A stretch of DNA of 43,409 bases from JAVBMB01 sp031552995 (GCA_031552995.1 JAVBMB010000102.1:1-43409), one strand, 5' to 3'; counted from the stretch's first letter, positions 33,770 to 42,470 are shown. Made by a program: numbers and translations. The notes: generated by a model from the sequence alone, not told the origin.

Positions 33770-35218
33770 CTATTTTGTCAGTTTTTCAAGCACGGTCAGC
33801 AGCAGGGTGTACACCCGGCCAAACGAGGCGATATCCATCCACTCCGAAGGCGTGTGAAGCTCGCCGGAATCGGGACCCATCGAGATGATGTCCAGCCCGG
33901 GCAGGCCGAGGGAAAACACACCGCACTCCGTGCCGCCGTGAACATATTCCGGTGTGCCGTCAAGGCCGGTTAGCTCTTTGTAGGCAGCCAACGTCAGCTC
34001 GCGCATCGCAGAGCTTTCGCTGTACGGATAAGCCGGGTAGAAGCCGGCGACGCTCGCCTCGGCGCCGCAGAGCTTGGCCAGGTTCACAACGCGGTCGGCG
34101 ATACAGCGGCTGCGGCTGTCGCACTCTCCGCGGATTGAGACGACATATTTAATTACGCCGTCCTCGTGCTTGACCGACGCGAAGTTAAGCGACGCGCTTA
34201 CAAGCCCCTTCACCGCCATGCTCATCGACTGCACACCGTAGGGGATAAGATGATGCAGATTCAGCACACGCTCGGTATCCCCATCGCAAAGCGCCAACGT
34301 TGCGGTCGTCTCATCCGCCCTCACGGCGAAGCCGGGGTCGCTGAAGCGCAGCTCGCTGGCGATAGTCGCGCCGACGCTTTCGATTATTTCTTTGGCGCGC
34401 GCCGCGTCCGCGCCGCCGAGGGCGATAATGCAGTCGCTCTCCCTCGGGATAGCGTTGCCTTTCATCCCGCCCGATATCGTGACTATACGGAACTTAACCT
34501 CGTTTCGCACGCAATACAGTATGCGCCCCATCAGGCCGTTGGCGTTGCCGCGCTCTTTGTCAATCATCCCGCCCGAATGCCCGCCAAGCAGGCCCCGGAT
34601 GCTTATCTTCAGCCCAACACCGTCGCAGGGCGACACATCACCCGGCACGGTGAAGTATACCGATGTGCCGCCGGCAGAGCTGCACATAAAATGCCCGTCC
34701 ATTCCGGCGTCAAGGCCAATCATGCGGCGCGCGCTGATACGTGACATATCGAGCTTCAGCGCGCCGACAAGGCCGATTTCCTCCATTGCGGTGAACACGC
34801 ACTCAAGCGGCGGATGCACAAGGCTGCCATCTGCCAGTATTGCAAGCATGTATGCGACGGCATAGCCGTCGTCGCCGCCCAGTGTCGTCCCCTCCGCGGT
34901 CAGAATATCTCCGTTCAGTCTAAGCTTCAGCGGGTCCTTTTCAAAATTGTGAGCCGTGTCCTGATTCTTTTCGCACACGATGTCGCTGTGCCCCTGAAGC
35001 ATAACGGGAGGCAAGCTTTCGCAGCCTTTTGAGCCGGGTTTTTTGATGATTACATTGTAAACCTCGTCGACATAGACCTCCAGCCCGTGGTCTTTCGCGA
35101 AGCGCTCAAGGTATTCGGCTATTCCTTTTTCGTTGCCCGAGCCGCGGGGAACCGCGCTGATTTCCTCAAAATATCTCAGTGCCGCGGCAGGCTGCCTTTT
35201 TGCAAAGATTGAGTCCAT
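33770..35218 (-). CDS. pepD: Aminoacyl-histidine dipeptidase (PepD, M20)
   Basis: A 482-residue dizinc dipeptidase that cleaves X-His and other dipeptides in the cytoplasm. Metal-site motifs run in order: LQGHSDIVCE, LGGDDGYAVAYMLAI, AMEEIGLVGA, the Asp in IGLDAG, and a late VHGGTECGVF. A central lid domain inserts after about residue 180. Length matches PepD (about 485). GGAGGGTAC precedes the ATG at 35218; the upstream extension of the frame has no support. It fits with the peptide importer elsewhere in the window. Confidence 0.94.
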   Translation of the reverse strand: MDSIFAKRQPAAALRYFEEISAVPRGSGNEKGIAEYLERFAKDHGLEVYVDEVYNVIIKKPGSKGCESLPPVMLQGHSDIVCEKNQDTAHNFEKDPLKLRLNGDILTAEGTTLGGDDGYAVAYMLAILADGSLVHPPLECVFTAMEEIGLVGALKLDMSRISARRMIGLDAGMDGHFMCSSAGGTSVYFTVPGDVSPCDGVGLKISIRGLLGGHSGGMIDKERGNANGLMGRILYCVRNEVKFRIVTISGGMKGNAIPRESDCIIALGGADAARAKEIIESVGATIASELRFSDPGFAVRADETTATLALCDGDTERVLNLHHLIPYGVQSMSMAVKGLVSASLNFASVKHEDGVIKYVVSIRGECDSRSRCIADRVVNLAKLCGAEASVAGFYPAYPYSESSAMRELTLAAYKELTGLDGTPEYVHGGTECGVFSLGLPGLDIISMGPDSGELHTPSEWMDIASFGRVYTLLLTVLEKLTK

Positions 35219-35307
35219 ATGTACCCTCCGGCTGTCTTTTTTTGTCAATGTCACAAGTCTATCACAGTTCGCGCCGCCGCGCAATCGGCCATGCTCATTT
35301 TGGCCGC

Positions 35308-35339
35308 AAAAAACAGTGCGCGGCAAAAGCCGCGCACTG
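35308..35339 (-). terminator. Rho-independent terminator of the SLH protein gene
   Basis: On the minus strand, an 11-base-pair perfect stem (CAGTGCGCGGC/GCCGCGCACTG) with a 4-base loop is followed by six Ts. It lies 24 bases after the stop codon. Confidence 0.88.
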
Positions 35340-35362
35340 TAGCGTGTTACCGGTTACCGGAT

Positions 35363-38191
35363 TTATTTGGGAGATACAATTATGCTGACCGATGTCATAC
35401 CGGCTACGACCGTCACAGACGATGTGATGACGTCATAGTCCTCTACGCTCACTTCCCATTCCCCTATCGGCACGGTGAACACCACAGCGCCATCATTATT
35501 CGTTTGACCGGGGCCGATATCTTCATAACCGGTACGGGTCAATGTTACGATAGCGTCTGCGACAGGGGGGTTATTGCTTCCGCCGGCGATTTGTGTCAGG
35601 TACAGTGTCAGCCTGACCTTAACCTCGCTTGCCTGAAGCGTGATGCCTGTGTAGTTTGTCGGGCCGATAACTATCTTCTCATCCAGCTCATAGCTCGTGT
35701 GCTTGCCGATGAGGTCATATGTGCCGTCGGGCACACCGCTGATGCTGACCTTGCCGCTTGAATCGGTCTTGCCGGAGTATACGGTATCGCTTCCCGGAAC
35801 CTTAAGCGTAATATCCATGCCGCTCACCGCCGCCGAGCCATGCTTTACGGTCAGCCCGACAGTCCTCACCGGGACGATAAGCTCGGCGTAAGATGTGTGC
35901 GTCTCATCGACCTTGATACCGTCAATCTTGCGGTTGACGAAGCCGGTCTTTGTAAGCGACAGCGAGTAGTTTGTGGCCTCGGGGACATTTGTGATAATCG
36001 CCTGGCCGGAAGAGTTTGTCTTTGCCGAGAACGAGCCGCCGTCGTTGGAAAGCGTCGCCGTCACGCCCTCAATGCCGCTTGTGCCGTCGGTGACGGTGAC
36101 GACATACGTGAATGTCTGATTGCTGCTGACATAAATGACAACATTAGTTCCGGATTTATCGTCGAGTATTTTGATCTTCTGCGTCTGCGGCATATATCCG
36201 TCGGCCGTCACGGTAAAGTCATAGCTGCTGCCGGCGACATACCCCTCGGCCGTGTATGTGCCGTTCGTCACCTTAAAGTCATGATATTTGCTATCCGTCA
36301 GGCTGTACGCCTTTATAGTATACGCCGCGATGTTCTGCGCCGTCGGTTTTGCCGCCGGCTTGACTGTGATGCTTATCTTTGTCATCGGAAGCGCAATGGC
36401 CGCCGTTCCGTTCTTGCCGTTTACTGTAAATGTGCCGCTTGTCGTCACATATCCGGGCGCCGAAACGGAATACGTATAGCTTGAGTTTCCAAGGCTCTCA
36501 AAGCGGATGACGCCGGAAACGGTACTCTTTGTAGAGGTGTTGTCCTTCTGCCCGTTGACCGATATGACGCCGACAGCGCCCTTAATCGCCTTTTTTGTAG
36601 CCGCGTCGGTGACGGTGACGTCCACATAGTAGTCACCCTTGGGCAGCAGGGTTATATTGTCCACAACCTTGTTGGCGCCGTTGATATCAATATCGCCCTC
36701 GAATGTGTAATAGCCGGTCTTTGTAACGGTATAGGAGATATCCTTGTCGGTGACCTTCTCAAACGTCACCGAGCCCTTTGAGTCGGTTGTCCCGGTGGCT
36801 ACAAAGCCGTCCAGAACGACGGTAGCGCCCTGAATCACCTTGCCGGATGAACGGTCCTTGATGACAAATGTCAGCTTGTAGTCATCGGTATAGGACGGCG
36901 TGCGCGTGCCGCTCAGCTTTGTCGGCTTGCGCTGCATCGTTACATACCTGCTTTCGACAAGCGCGTTGGCGACGGTGCCGGGACCGTCGATTGTGCTTCT
37001 GCCGTAGACTTCAACCGATTCAAGCGTCGTCCCGGCGGCCAGCACGACATGGGTGTCTTCGTTTTCAATAATCAGCTTTGCAATCCTGCCCTTGGCAAGG
37101 TTGATTGTCTGGTCATCGGTGCCGGTCGTTATCTTGCTGAAGTTGCCGTACAGCGTGGTCGCAACTGAAGATGACCTGCCGGAGATGTGCAGATCCTCGA
37201 TGCCCTTGGCAGCCGAGGACAGGCCGGTCTGATCAATCGTAACACTGCGCTCCACATACATGCTGCCTATCGTTGAGGAGCCTGTCAGCACAACACTCGG
37301 CTCGGCTGTCGTTCCCGAGTATGTCAGCTTGTTTATCGAGCTGTTTTCCAGCGCCAGGTTGCCGTAGTCCATCTCGATTTTACCGTCGCAAGTGACGTTG
37401 TTCAGCGTCAGCGTACGGTTTTTCATATTCGTTGAAATGATAATATCGCCCTTGACATAGACATTCTTAACAAGCACATCGCCCTGATACGCGATGTACA
37501 GATTTTTGACTGTCGCCTGCTTAGACGGCGTGTACTCTTCATCGTTTACGGTGTAGTCATTCCCGCTGGGGTTGTTCTTCTTATCGCGCGCGTTCCACAG
37601 CGACTGAACACATTCGGCCCTTGTCATCTTGTAGCGCGGGCGGAACTCGTTGCCGGAATAGCCGTTCATAATCCCGTATCGCAGCACAGCGCCGACGTAT
37701 CCGCGCGCCCATGAATCGATGCTGGAATAATCTGCAAACGAATAGGAGCCGGAGGCATACTCTTCAAGCTCAAGCAGCACGGCAATAATCTTGGCGACTT
37801 CCTCGCGCGTAATCGGGGCATTCGGCTTCATTGTGCCGTCGACGTAGCCGTTTATATACCCGATATTGTACGCGATACGGATGTCGTTATAATACCAGTC
37901 TGTCGACTTGACATCCGAAAATGAAATTGCCTTGCCGGATTTGAACCCGAAGGCGTTGTTGACTGTTTTAATAAACTCGGCCCTCGTGATGGTGCCGTCA
38001 GGCTTAAAACTTCCGTCAGGATATCCGTTAATAATCCCGTCGTCCATCCACGAATTGATTCTCGTTTCGCACCAGTGTCCCTTCGTGTCGCTCGCCCTCT
38101 TATTGTTGGAGGCACCGGACGTCAGCGAAAGCACCGCACTTAAAATAAGAGCGATCAGGATGATTGCCGTGCCTTTTTTGGCATGCTTCAT
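35363..38191 (-). CDS. S-layer (SLH) protein with carboxypeptidase-regulatory-like repeats
   Basis: A 942-residue secreted protein. A signal peptide (residues 1-27) is followed by three SLH domains (about 35-82, 92-140, 150-205) whose TRAE/TREE/TRAE motifs should bind the wall-attached secondary polysaccharide. A beta-rich region with repeating short strands (VKNVYVKGDIIIS, TLNNVTCDG, SSTIGSMYVE; about 235-410) looks like a small solenoid. The rest carries at least five Ig-like repeats of the carboxypeptidase-regulatory type, each marked by GATVVLDG...TDSKGSVTFEKV-like strands. AAGGGGG seven bases upstream supports the ATG at 38191. An envelope-structural or binding role is likely; no enzyme domain is seen. 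Confidence 0.92.
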   Translation of the reverse strand: MKHAKKGTAIILIALILSAVLSLTSGASNNKRASDTKGHWCETRINSWMDDGIINGYPDGSFKPDGTITRAEFIKTVNNAFGFKSGKAISFSDVKSTDWYYNDIRIAYNIGYINGYVDGTMKPNAPITREEVAKIIAVLLELEEYASGSYSFADYSSIDSWARGYVGAVLRYGIMNGYSGNEFRPRYKMTRAECVQSLWNARDKKNNPSGNDYTVNDEEYTPSKQATVKNLYIAYQGDVLVKNVYVKGDIIISTNMKNRTLTLNNVTCDGKIEMDYGNLALENSSINKLTYSGTTAEPSVVLTGSSTIGSMYVERSVTIDQTGLSSAAKGIEDLHISGRSSSVATTLYGNFSKITTGTDDQTINLAKGRIAKLIIENEDTHVVLAAGTTLESVEVYGRSTIDGPGTVANALVESRYVTMQRKPTKLSGTRTPSYTDDYKLTFVIKDRSSGKVIQGATVVLDGFVATGTTDSKGSVTFEKVTDKDISYTVTKTGYYTFEGDIDINGANKVVDNITLLPKGDYYVDVTVTDAATKKAIKGAVGVISVNGQKDNTSTKSTVSGVIRFESLGNSSYTYSVSAPGYVTTSGTFTVNGKNGTAAIALPMTKISITVKPAAKPTAQNIAAYTIKAYSLTDSKYHDFKVTNGTYTAEGYVAGSSYDFTVTADGYMPQTQKIKILDDKSGTNVVIYVSSNQTFTYVVTVTDGTSGIEGVTATLSNDGGSFSAKTNSSGQAIITNVPEATNYSLSLTKTGFVNRKIDGIKVDETHTSYAELIVPVRTVGLTVKHGSAAVSGMDITLKVPGSDTVYSGKTDSSGKVSISGVPDGTYDLIGKHTSYELDEKIVIGPTNYTGITLQASEVKVRLTLYLTQIAGGSNNPPVADAIVTLTRTGYEDIGPGQTNNDGAVVFTVPIGEWEVSVEDYDVITSSVTVVAGMTSVSIIVSPK

Positions 38192-38268
38192 GTTAAAACC
38201 CCCTTCGAAAATATGAATATGCATTTTTCATCATTATAGTTGGTAAAAAACATTGGATATATAAAGCT

Positions 38269-38297
38269 ATTCTATCTTGCTTTTGACGCTGTGTCAA
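38269..38297 (-). promoter_or_regulatory. Strong promoter of the SLH protein gene
   Basis: On the minus strand, a perfect TTGACA (38297-38292) and TAGAAT (38274-38269) are separated by 17 bases. The leader is about 70 bases. Confidence 0.75.
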
Positions 38298-38480
38298 CGC
38301 AATAAGTTCCGTAAAAAAAACAGCGCTTTCGATAACGGCGGCAAATAAATTAACACGCGCCGCCGTATCATTTCTGCACCACAGCCATAAAAGCCGATCC
38401 GAACCGGCTGTGCACGGCCGGTTTTTCGCAGGTTGACGTTAAAACAGACCGCTTTCTGGGGGCGGACTCGTCTTCCCGGC

Positions 38481-38527
38481 AAAAACACCTCCGTAACATC
38501 ATACGGCTGCGTATCACATTACGGAGG
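38481..38527 (-). terminator. Rho-independent terminator of the S66 peptidase gene
   Basis: Nine-base outer arms (CCTCCGTAA/TTACGGAGG, 38488-38496 and 38519-38527) enclose a small inner hairpin. The minus strand then reads TGTTTTTG. Confidence 0.8.
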
Positions 38528-38556
38528 GGGAGCGCTGATTATTCACTTTTTATTGA

Positions 38557-39594
38557 TTAACCGCATACTCCGGCGTCCAGTATTGTAAAAATTTTTTTGA
38601 TACAATCTATCTCCGCCATTGCACCGTAAGGTAATATGCACATTGGCTCATTGTGCCCAAACGACATATTATAGACAACCGGCAAATCATATAATTTTAG
38701 TTCCGAAATAATTTTTTTGATAGATATTTTATATTCATCATAGAATCGTTCCTGATACGGCTTGCCAAATATAAGGGCCTTTGCGTTTTGCAATAATCCT
38801 TGGGAAGCATAGTTCCTAAGCCAGTATTCAAGGTAAGTTGGGGGCGGCATATCTTCTGATGTTTCAAAGAACAACACGGCATCCTTAAGGTCGTGACTGC
38901 CGGGCCAAAGCTCGGTTCCCTTTGCCATTTCCAAAACTTCGATACATCCGCCAAATAAATGGCCTTGCACCACACAGTTACCTTGAAGAAACTCATACCC
39001 CTGGTTTTTGCTCAATTTTTTTGAGACGTGTGCATTCTCTAAAGTCCACTCCACCCGTTCTCCCGTCCAATCCTCGCAGGCAGTAACTCTCCCGATTGGC
39101 TGTTCAGAAAACAATACCCTTTCTAGCCAATGTGAAGTATAGTCGTATATTCGATTATTTTCCGCCAGTTCAGCGAGAACGGAAACACCATAAAAGCTTG
39201 AAAGCCCCGCTTTGTAACACATCAGGTGAGTTGTTGTTGTATCAGAATATCCAATAAAAATTTTCGGGTTTTTACGTATAATATCATAGTCAATATACGG
39301 CAGCATGCGTATGCTTTCGTCACCGCCAATACAGGAAAAAATTGCTTTGATGGCCGGATCGGAAAAAGCGTTCATTAAGTCTTCGGCTCTTTTTTCGGGA
39401 TGATTATACAAATAATCCGAACCCTTTAGTGTATTAGGCATTTCTACAACATTTAACCCGAACTGCCCTTGAAGACGTTGTTTGCCAAGATTATACCGCC
39501 ATAATAGATGTGCATCACCGGCACCGCCCCATGAAAGGCTCACAGTGGCTACAGTGTCACCTTTATGAAGCTTTCGAGGTTTAATAATATCCAT
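38557..39594 (-). CDS. S66 family peptidase, MccF-like
   Basis: A 345-residue serine peptidase of the LD-carboxypeptidase/MccF family. The triad lies at Ser117 (GYSDTT), Glu244 (FFET) and His314 (SFGHN), close to the positions in E. coli MccF, which cleaves microcin C and gives self-immunity. Other family members (LdcA) trim peptidoglycan peptides, and the two roles cannot be separated by eye; the length and GYSDTT motif favour the MccF branch. GGGAGGGCGGG precedes the ATG; the frame's upstream extension runs through the promoter and is not used. The gene is clearly AT-richer than its neighbours, suggesting separate ancestry. Confidence 0.9.
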   Translation of the reverse strand: MDIIKPRKLHKGDTVATVSLSWGGAGDAHLLWRYNLGKQRLQGQFGLNVVEMPNTLKGSDYLYNHPEKRAEDLMNAFSDPAIKAIFSCIGGDESIRMLPYIDYDIIRKNPKIFIGYSDTTTTHLMCYKAGLSSFYGVSVLAELAENNRIYDYTSHWLERVLFSEQPIGRVTACEDWTGERVEWTLENAHVSKKLSKNQGYEFLQGNCVVQGHLFGGCIEVLEMAKGTELWPGSHDLKDAVLFFETSEDMPPPTYLEYWLRNYASQGLLQNAKALIFGKPYQERFYDEYKISIKKIISELKLYDLPVVYNMSFGHNEPMCILPYGAMAEIDCIKKIFTILDAGVCG

Positions 39595-39636
39595 TCTTCC
39601 CGCCCTCCCTGTTTTAGCATATAAGTATTTCTCAAT

Positions 39637-39665
39637 TGTATAAAGCAAACTATTTGATGTGTCAA
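39637..39665 (-). promoter_or_regulatory. Promoter of the S66 peptidase gene
   Basis: On the minus strand, a perfect TTGACA (39665-39660) and TATACA (39642-39637) are separated by 17 bases. The -35 box lies inside the left arm of the 41-bp palindrome. Confidence 0.75.
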
Positions 39666-39690
39666 TAATAATTATTGACACATCAAATAG
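39650..39690. promoter_or_regulatory. Perfect 41-bp palindrome in a divergent promoter region
   Basis: Twenty-base arms (39650-39669 and 39671-39690) match perfectly around a single central base. The half-site begins CTATTTGATGTGTCAATAAT. It overlaps the -35 box of the minus-strand promoter and ends seven bases before the -35 of the plus-strand promoter, so a protein bound here could control both genes. Confidence 0.85.
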
Positions 39691-39696
39691 AAGATA

Positions 39697-39725
39697 CTGA
39701 CACACAAGTAGTTGTTTGATATAAT
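39697..39725 (+). promoter_or_regulatory. Promoter of the DUF3795 gene
   Basis: CTGACA (39697-39702) and a perfect TATAAT (39720-39725) are separated by 17 bases, about 60 bases before the start codon. Confidence 0.7.
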
Positions 39726-39785
39726 CAAATCAGCAATCGGCGGAGATGGCTCAGGCGATTTTGCCGTTACAGGGGGGCAAAAGAT

Positions 39786-40193
39786 ATGAAGATGCCGGAG
39801 AATATAGACGAAAAAATGATTGCTCCGTGCGGTGTAAATTGCCTGGCATGCAGCGCACATTTAGATAGCCAGCGGCCTTGTCCCGGCTGTCGGGCACCGG
39901 ATGAGGAAATCACACGCAAAAGCTGCCGTAGCTGTGTAAAAAAGAAGTGCGCTTATGATAAGGGCTTTAAGTGGTGCTTTGAGTGCAGCCGGTTCCCATG
40001 TCCCGGAATTAAAAGTCTCGACCAGCGATATCAGCAAAACTATCGTGTAAATCTGCTTCAAAACGGCCCTGACGCCAAAAGAGATATGGCCGCCTTTTTA
40101 CTGGCGCAGCAAGCGCATTTTACCTGTAAATCCTGCGGCGGAGTCATCGACCTGCATCATCAGAGGTGCAGTGAATGCGGTAATAATGAATAA
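39786..40193 (+). CDS. DUF3795 cysteine-rich protein
   Basis: A 135-residue protein with the DUF3795 pattern: IAPCGVNCLACSAHLDS near the start, CPGCRAPDE, CRSCVKKKC and then KWCFECSRFPCPGIK. The many paired cysteines imply zinc or iron-sulfur binding. A second C-terminal zinc-ribbon-like pair (CKSCGGVIDLHHQRCSECG) is present. The function is unknown in the family. GGGGGG lies upstream of the ATG. It is divergent from the S66 peptidase gene across the palindrome, so the two may share a regulator. Confidence 0.88.
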   Translation: MKMPENIDEKMIAPCGVNCLACSAHLDSQRPCPGCRAPDEEITRKSCRSCVKKKCAYDKGFKWCFECSRFPCPGIKSLDQRYQQNYRVNLLQNGPDAKRDMAAFLLAQQAHFTCKSCGGVIDLHHQRCSECGNNE

Positions 40194-40197
40194 GCGG

Positions 40198-40231
40198 AAA
40201 AGAAGTGCGCAAATTGCGTTCTTCTTTTTTT
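40198..40231 (+). terminator. Rho-independent terminator after the DUF3795 gene
   Basis: The AAGAAG...CGCAA and TTGCG...CTTCTT arms pair with a 2-base internal mismatch, followed by seven Ts. Confidence 0.75.
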
Positions 40232-40275
40232 GCGTCTCTATTTATTAATGATGCGTCGGCAATTATTATCCTGCG

Positions 40276-41652
40276 TCAATAATTTTTATAATTCACACTT
40301 TTGTGGGACAATAATACCACCGTCTCGACGTGCCGGGTTCTGGGAAACATATCAAACGCGCGAACATCCGCAATATGCCACCCGGCGGCGCACAGCGCAT
40401 TACAGTCGCGCGCCAGGCTTGCGCTGTCACACGAAACATAGACAATCCTTGCCGGGTTCATCGCGGTGATGGCGCTTATAGCCCGCGCATCAAGCCCCTT
40501 ACGCGGAGGGTCGCACAGTATCACATCGGGAAGCAGCCCGCGTTTTTGCAAATCCTCGGCCGCCTGTGACGCGTCGGCGCAAATAAACTCGGCGTTAAGC
40601 ACACCGTTGCGCGCCGCGCTTTCGCGCGCGTCTTCAATCGCCTTAGGAACGATTTCGACGCCGATGACGCTGCCGCACAGCTTTGCCATGCCCTGAGTTA
40701 TCGTGCCGATGCCGCAGTACAGGTCGACGGCAACCTCGCCGCCGTTAAAACCGCACATATTAAGCGCGCAGTTGTAGAGGTTTTCAGTCTGGTATGGGTT
40801 GACCTGAAAAAAAGACTGCGGGGACAGGTGAAATGTGTTGCCAAGAACCGTCTGCTCGATATAAGGCTGCCCCCAAAGCGTAATATACTCTTCGCCAAGC
40901 ACACGGTTTGTCAGCCCCGAAATGACGCACTGCGTCACGCCGGACAAATCGGGGCATGCCTGGCGCGCATACTCTGTAAGCAGCGCCGTGCGGCGCAGCT
41001 TTTGACCGGTTGTGACACACAGCAGCGCGCCGCTGTCCGAGCAGCGAACATACACATGCCGCAGCGGGCCGCCTGTCTCCAGCGTGTCGGTGCCGGTCTC
41101 ATCCGCCCAGCGGCACACGGCTTTCGCCAGCGCCACGGCGCGAGAATCCTGCACGGGGCAGACGGCCAGCGGAACAATATCGTGGCTGTGGCTGCGGTAA
41201 AAGCCGAACACCGTGCCGTTCGCGCCGCGGCCAAGCGGAAATTGCGCCTTGTTGCGGCACCCTTCTATAGAAGGCGACGGTGTCACCGCTATTGCAGGCA
41301 GATTATTCTGCCCGCCGATGCGCGTAAGGTCGTCGGCAATCCGCTGCGCTTTCAGGCGAAGCTCCTCGCTATAGCTGATATGCCAGAAGTCGCACCCGCC
41401 GCATTTGGGGAACGCCGGGCAGCGCGGCTCGATTCTGTGCGGAGAGGGTGTTATAAGCTGCTCGATTATCGCAAAGCCATGGTGTTTCAGCACCTTTGTG
41501 ACGCGAAGAAGGCAGATATCGCCGCGCGCCGCGGCGGGGACAAACAGCACAAAACCGCCGACGCGGGCCACACCGTGCCCCTCGGTGGTATAGCCTGTTA
41601 TTTCGGCTTTGCGCAGCTCGTTTTTTTGCAGGGAGGCGGTTACTTCACCCAT
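40276..41652 (-). CDS. rlmD: 23S rRNA (uracil-5-)-methyltransferase, RlmD/RumA family
   Basis: A 458-residue enzyme that methylates a uridine in 23S rRNA. A TRAM domain (about residues 10-68) binds RNA. Cysteines 78, 84 and 87 (CPAFPKCGGC) with one more in AVCPVQ form the iron-sulfur site. VDLYCGIGTI binds S-adenosylmethionine, CDPPRKGL is motif IV, and YVSCDSASLARD carries the catalytic Cys. In Gram-positives one such enzyme (RlmCD) may serve two sites, so the exact target is open. The start overlaps the end of the lipoprotein gene by 13 bases and lacks a clear ribosome site, suggesting coupling. Confidence 0.93.
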   Translation of the reverse strand: MGEVTASLQKNELRKAEITGYTTEGHGVARVGGFVLFVPAAARGDICLLRVTKVLKHHGFAIIEQLITPSPHRIEPRCPAFPKCGGCDFWHISYSEELRLKAQRIADDLTRIGGQNNLPAIAVTPSPSIEGCRNKAQFPLGRGANGTVFGFYRSHSHDIVPLAVCPVQDSRAVALAKAVCRWADETGTDTLETGGPLRHVYVRCSDSGALLCVTTGQKLRRTALLTEYARQACPDLSGVTQCVISGLTNRVLGEEYITLWGQPYIEQTVLGNTFHLSPQSFFQVNPYQTENLYNCALNMCGFNGGEVAVDLYCGIGTITQGMAKLCGSVIGVEIVPKAIEDARESAARNGVLNAEFICADASQAAEDLQKRGLLPDVILCDPPRKGLDARAISAITAMNPARIVYVSCDSASLARDCNALCAAGWHIADVRAFDMFPRTRHVETVVLLSHKSVNYKNY

Positions 41653-42470
41653 ATCGGATTTATGATGCCGCTGAGGTCGGCGTATTTAAGCTCGAACTCG
41701 TGCGCGCCCGAGACATACGGGCCGATGGCGTATTCCTGCCAGTAGATGACAAGGCCGGCGTCGGTGAAATAAAAATCGTCCGGCTCGAATACAACCATCA
41801 AATCATCCTCAAAGTTCGCATAAAACAGCTCGTTTTTGTCATTCGGGTGGCGCTCATCTATAATCGCCAGCACAAGTTGCTTAAGAACCGGGTAATATTC
41901 CTCCCGCGGCACGGTAAACACGTCGTCAAGTATCAGCAGCGCGCCGCTTTCACGCACAAATGTCTCAGAAAGTATCTCGTTGCCGGGATGCATACCGCCA
42001 GTGTATGTGGTGAGTTCACGCATGATTGACACAAGCTCGTCGTCGCGCGTCACGGTAAAAACCGCCTCGTAGCTGTACGGAACAAAAACACCGCCGGTGC
42101 TTTTCATCGTGTCATAGCTGTCGCGCGCGGTATCCTCCTCAAGCGATATATAATACCGCATGTCGTTCGCCCAATCCTGATAATATGTGTTGGCGCTGTC
42201 CAGAAACTGAATGCGCGGCGTTTGCAGCGATATGCTGATAAGCTCATGCTCGCCCTGCATTATGGTGTCGGTAATTGTCTCGGACGTTATCTCGCCGCGC
42301 GGCGGCTCGGCAGGCTCGGTTGTAGTCGTGCTGGCTGGCTCGGTCGCAGGCTCGGTCGTCGTCTGCGGCAACGGCAGCGTATCCTGTGACGGCCCCGGCT
42401 TGCTGCCGCAGCCGAAAAACATAAGCGTAAGAGCAAGCAGCACTGCCGCAAGGCATAGTTTTCTCTTCAT
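41640..42470 (-). CDS. DUF3298 lipoprotein (RsiV C-terminal-like)
   Basis: A 276-residue lipoprotein with a signal peptide and lipobox (LMFFGCG, Cys about residue 21), a Thr/Glu/Pro-rich linker (about 35-58), and then a DUF4163/DUF3298-type domain. YTGGMHPGNE and the closing FYFTDAGLVIYWQEYAIGPY (then VSGAHEFELKY) are hallmarks of the DUF3298 module also found in the anti-sigma factor RsiV, where it senses lysozyme. No anti-sigma helix or membrane span is present here, so it is not RsiV; binding a carbohydrate or protein ligand outside the cell is a guess. AGGAG precedes the ATG. Confidence 0.87.
   Translation of the reverse strand: MKRKLCLAAVLLALTLMFFGCGSKPGPSQDTLPLPQTTTEPATEPASTTTTEPAEPPRGEITSETITDTIMQGEHELISISLQTPRIQFLDSANTYYQDWANDMRYYISLEEDTARDSYDTMKSTGGVFVPYSYEAVFTVTRDDELVSIMRELTTYTGGMHPGNEILSETFVRESGALLILDDVFTVPREEYYPVLKQLVLAIIDERHPNDKNELFYANFEDDLMVVFEPDDFYFTDAGLVIYWQEYAIGPYVSGAHEFELKYADLSGIINPIWVK

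Larger units (their letters stand above)
38192..38556. other. Intergenic region upstream of the SLH gene
   Basis: This 365-base gap holds the SLH promoter (38269-38297), the S66-gene terminator (38481-38527), an inverted pair ACGGCGGC/GCCGCCGT (about 38333-38369), and a hairpin with arms AACCGGC/GCCGGTT followed by TTT on the plus strand (about 38402-38426) that no plus-strand gene accounts for. No reading frame is convincing. Confidence 0.5.

Noticed and set aside
34166..34744. 192-codon plus-strand frame opposite pepD
   Set aside because: Antisense shadow of PepD, whose metal-site motifs are complete.
40828..41745. 305-codon plus-strand frame opposite the RlmD gene
   Set aside because: Antisense shadow in GC-rich DNA; composition is Arg/Ala-rich with no domain.
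41640..42470. RsiV anti-sigma factor
   Set aside because: The DUF3298 module is present, but there is no anti-sigma helix, no membrane span and no adjacent sigma-factor gene; it is a lipoprotein.
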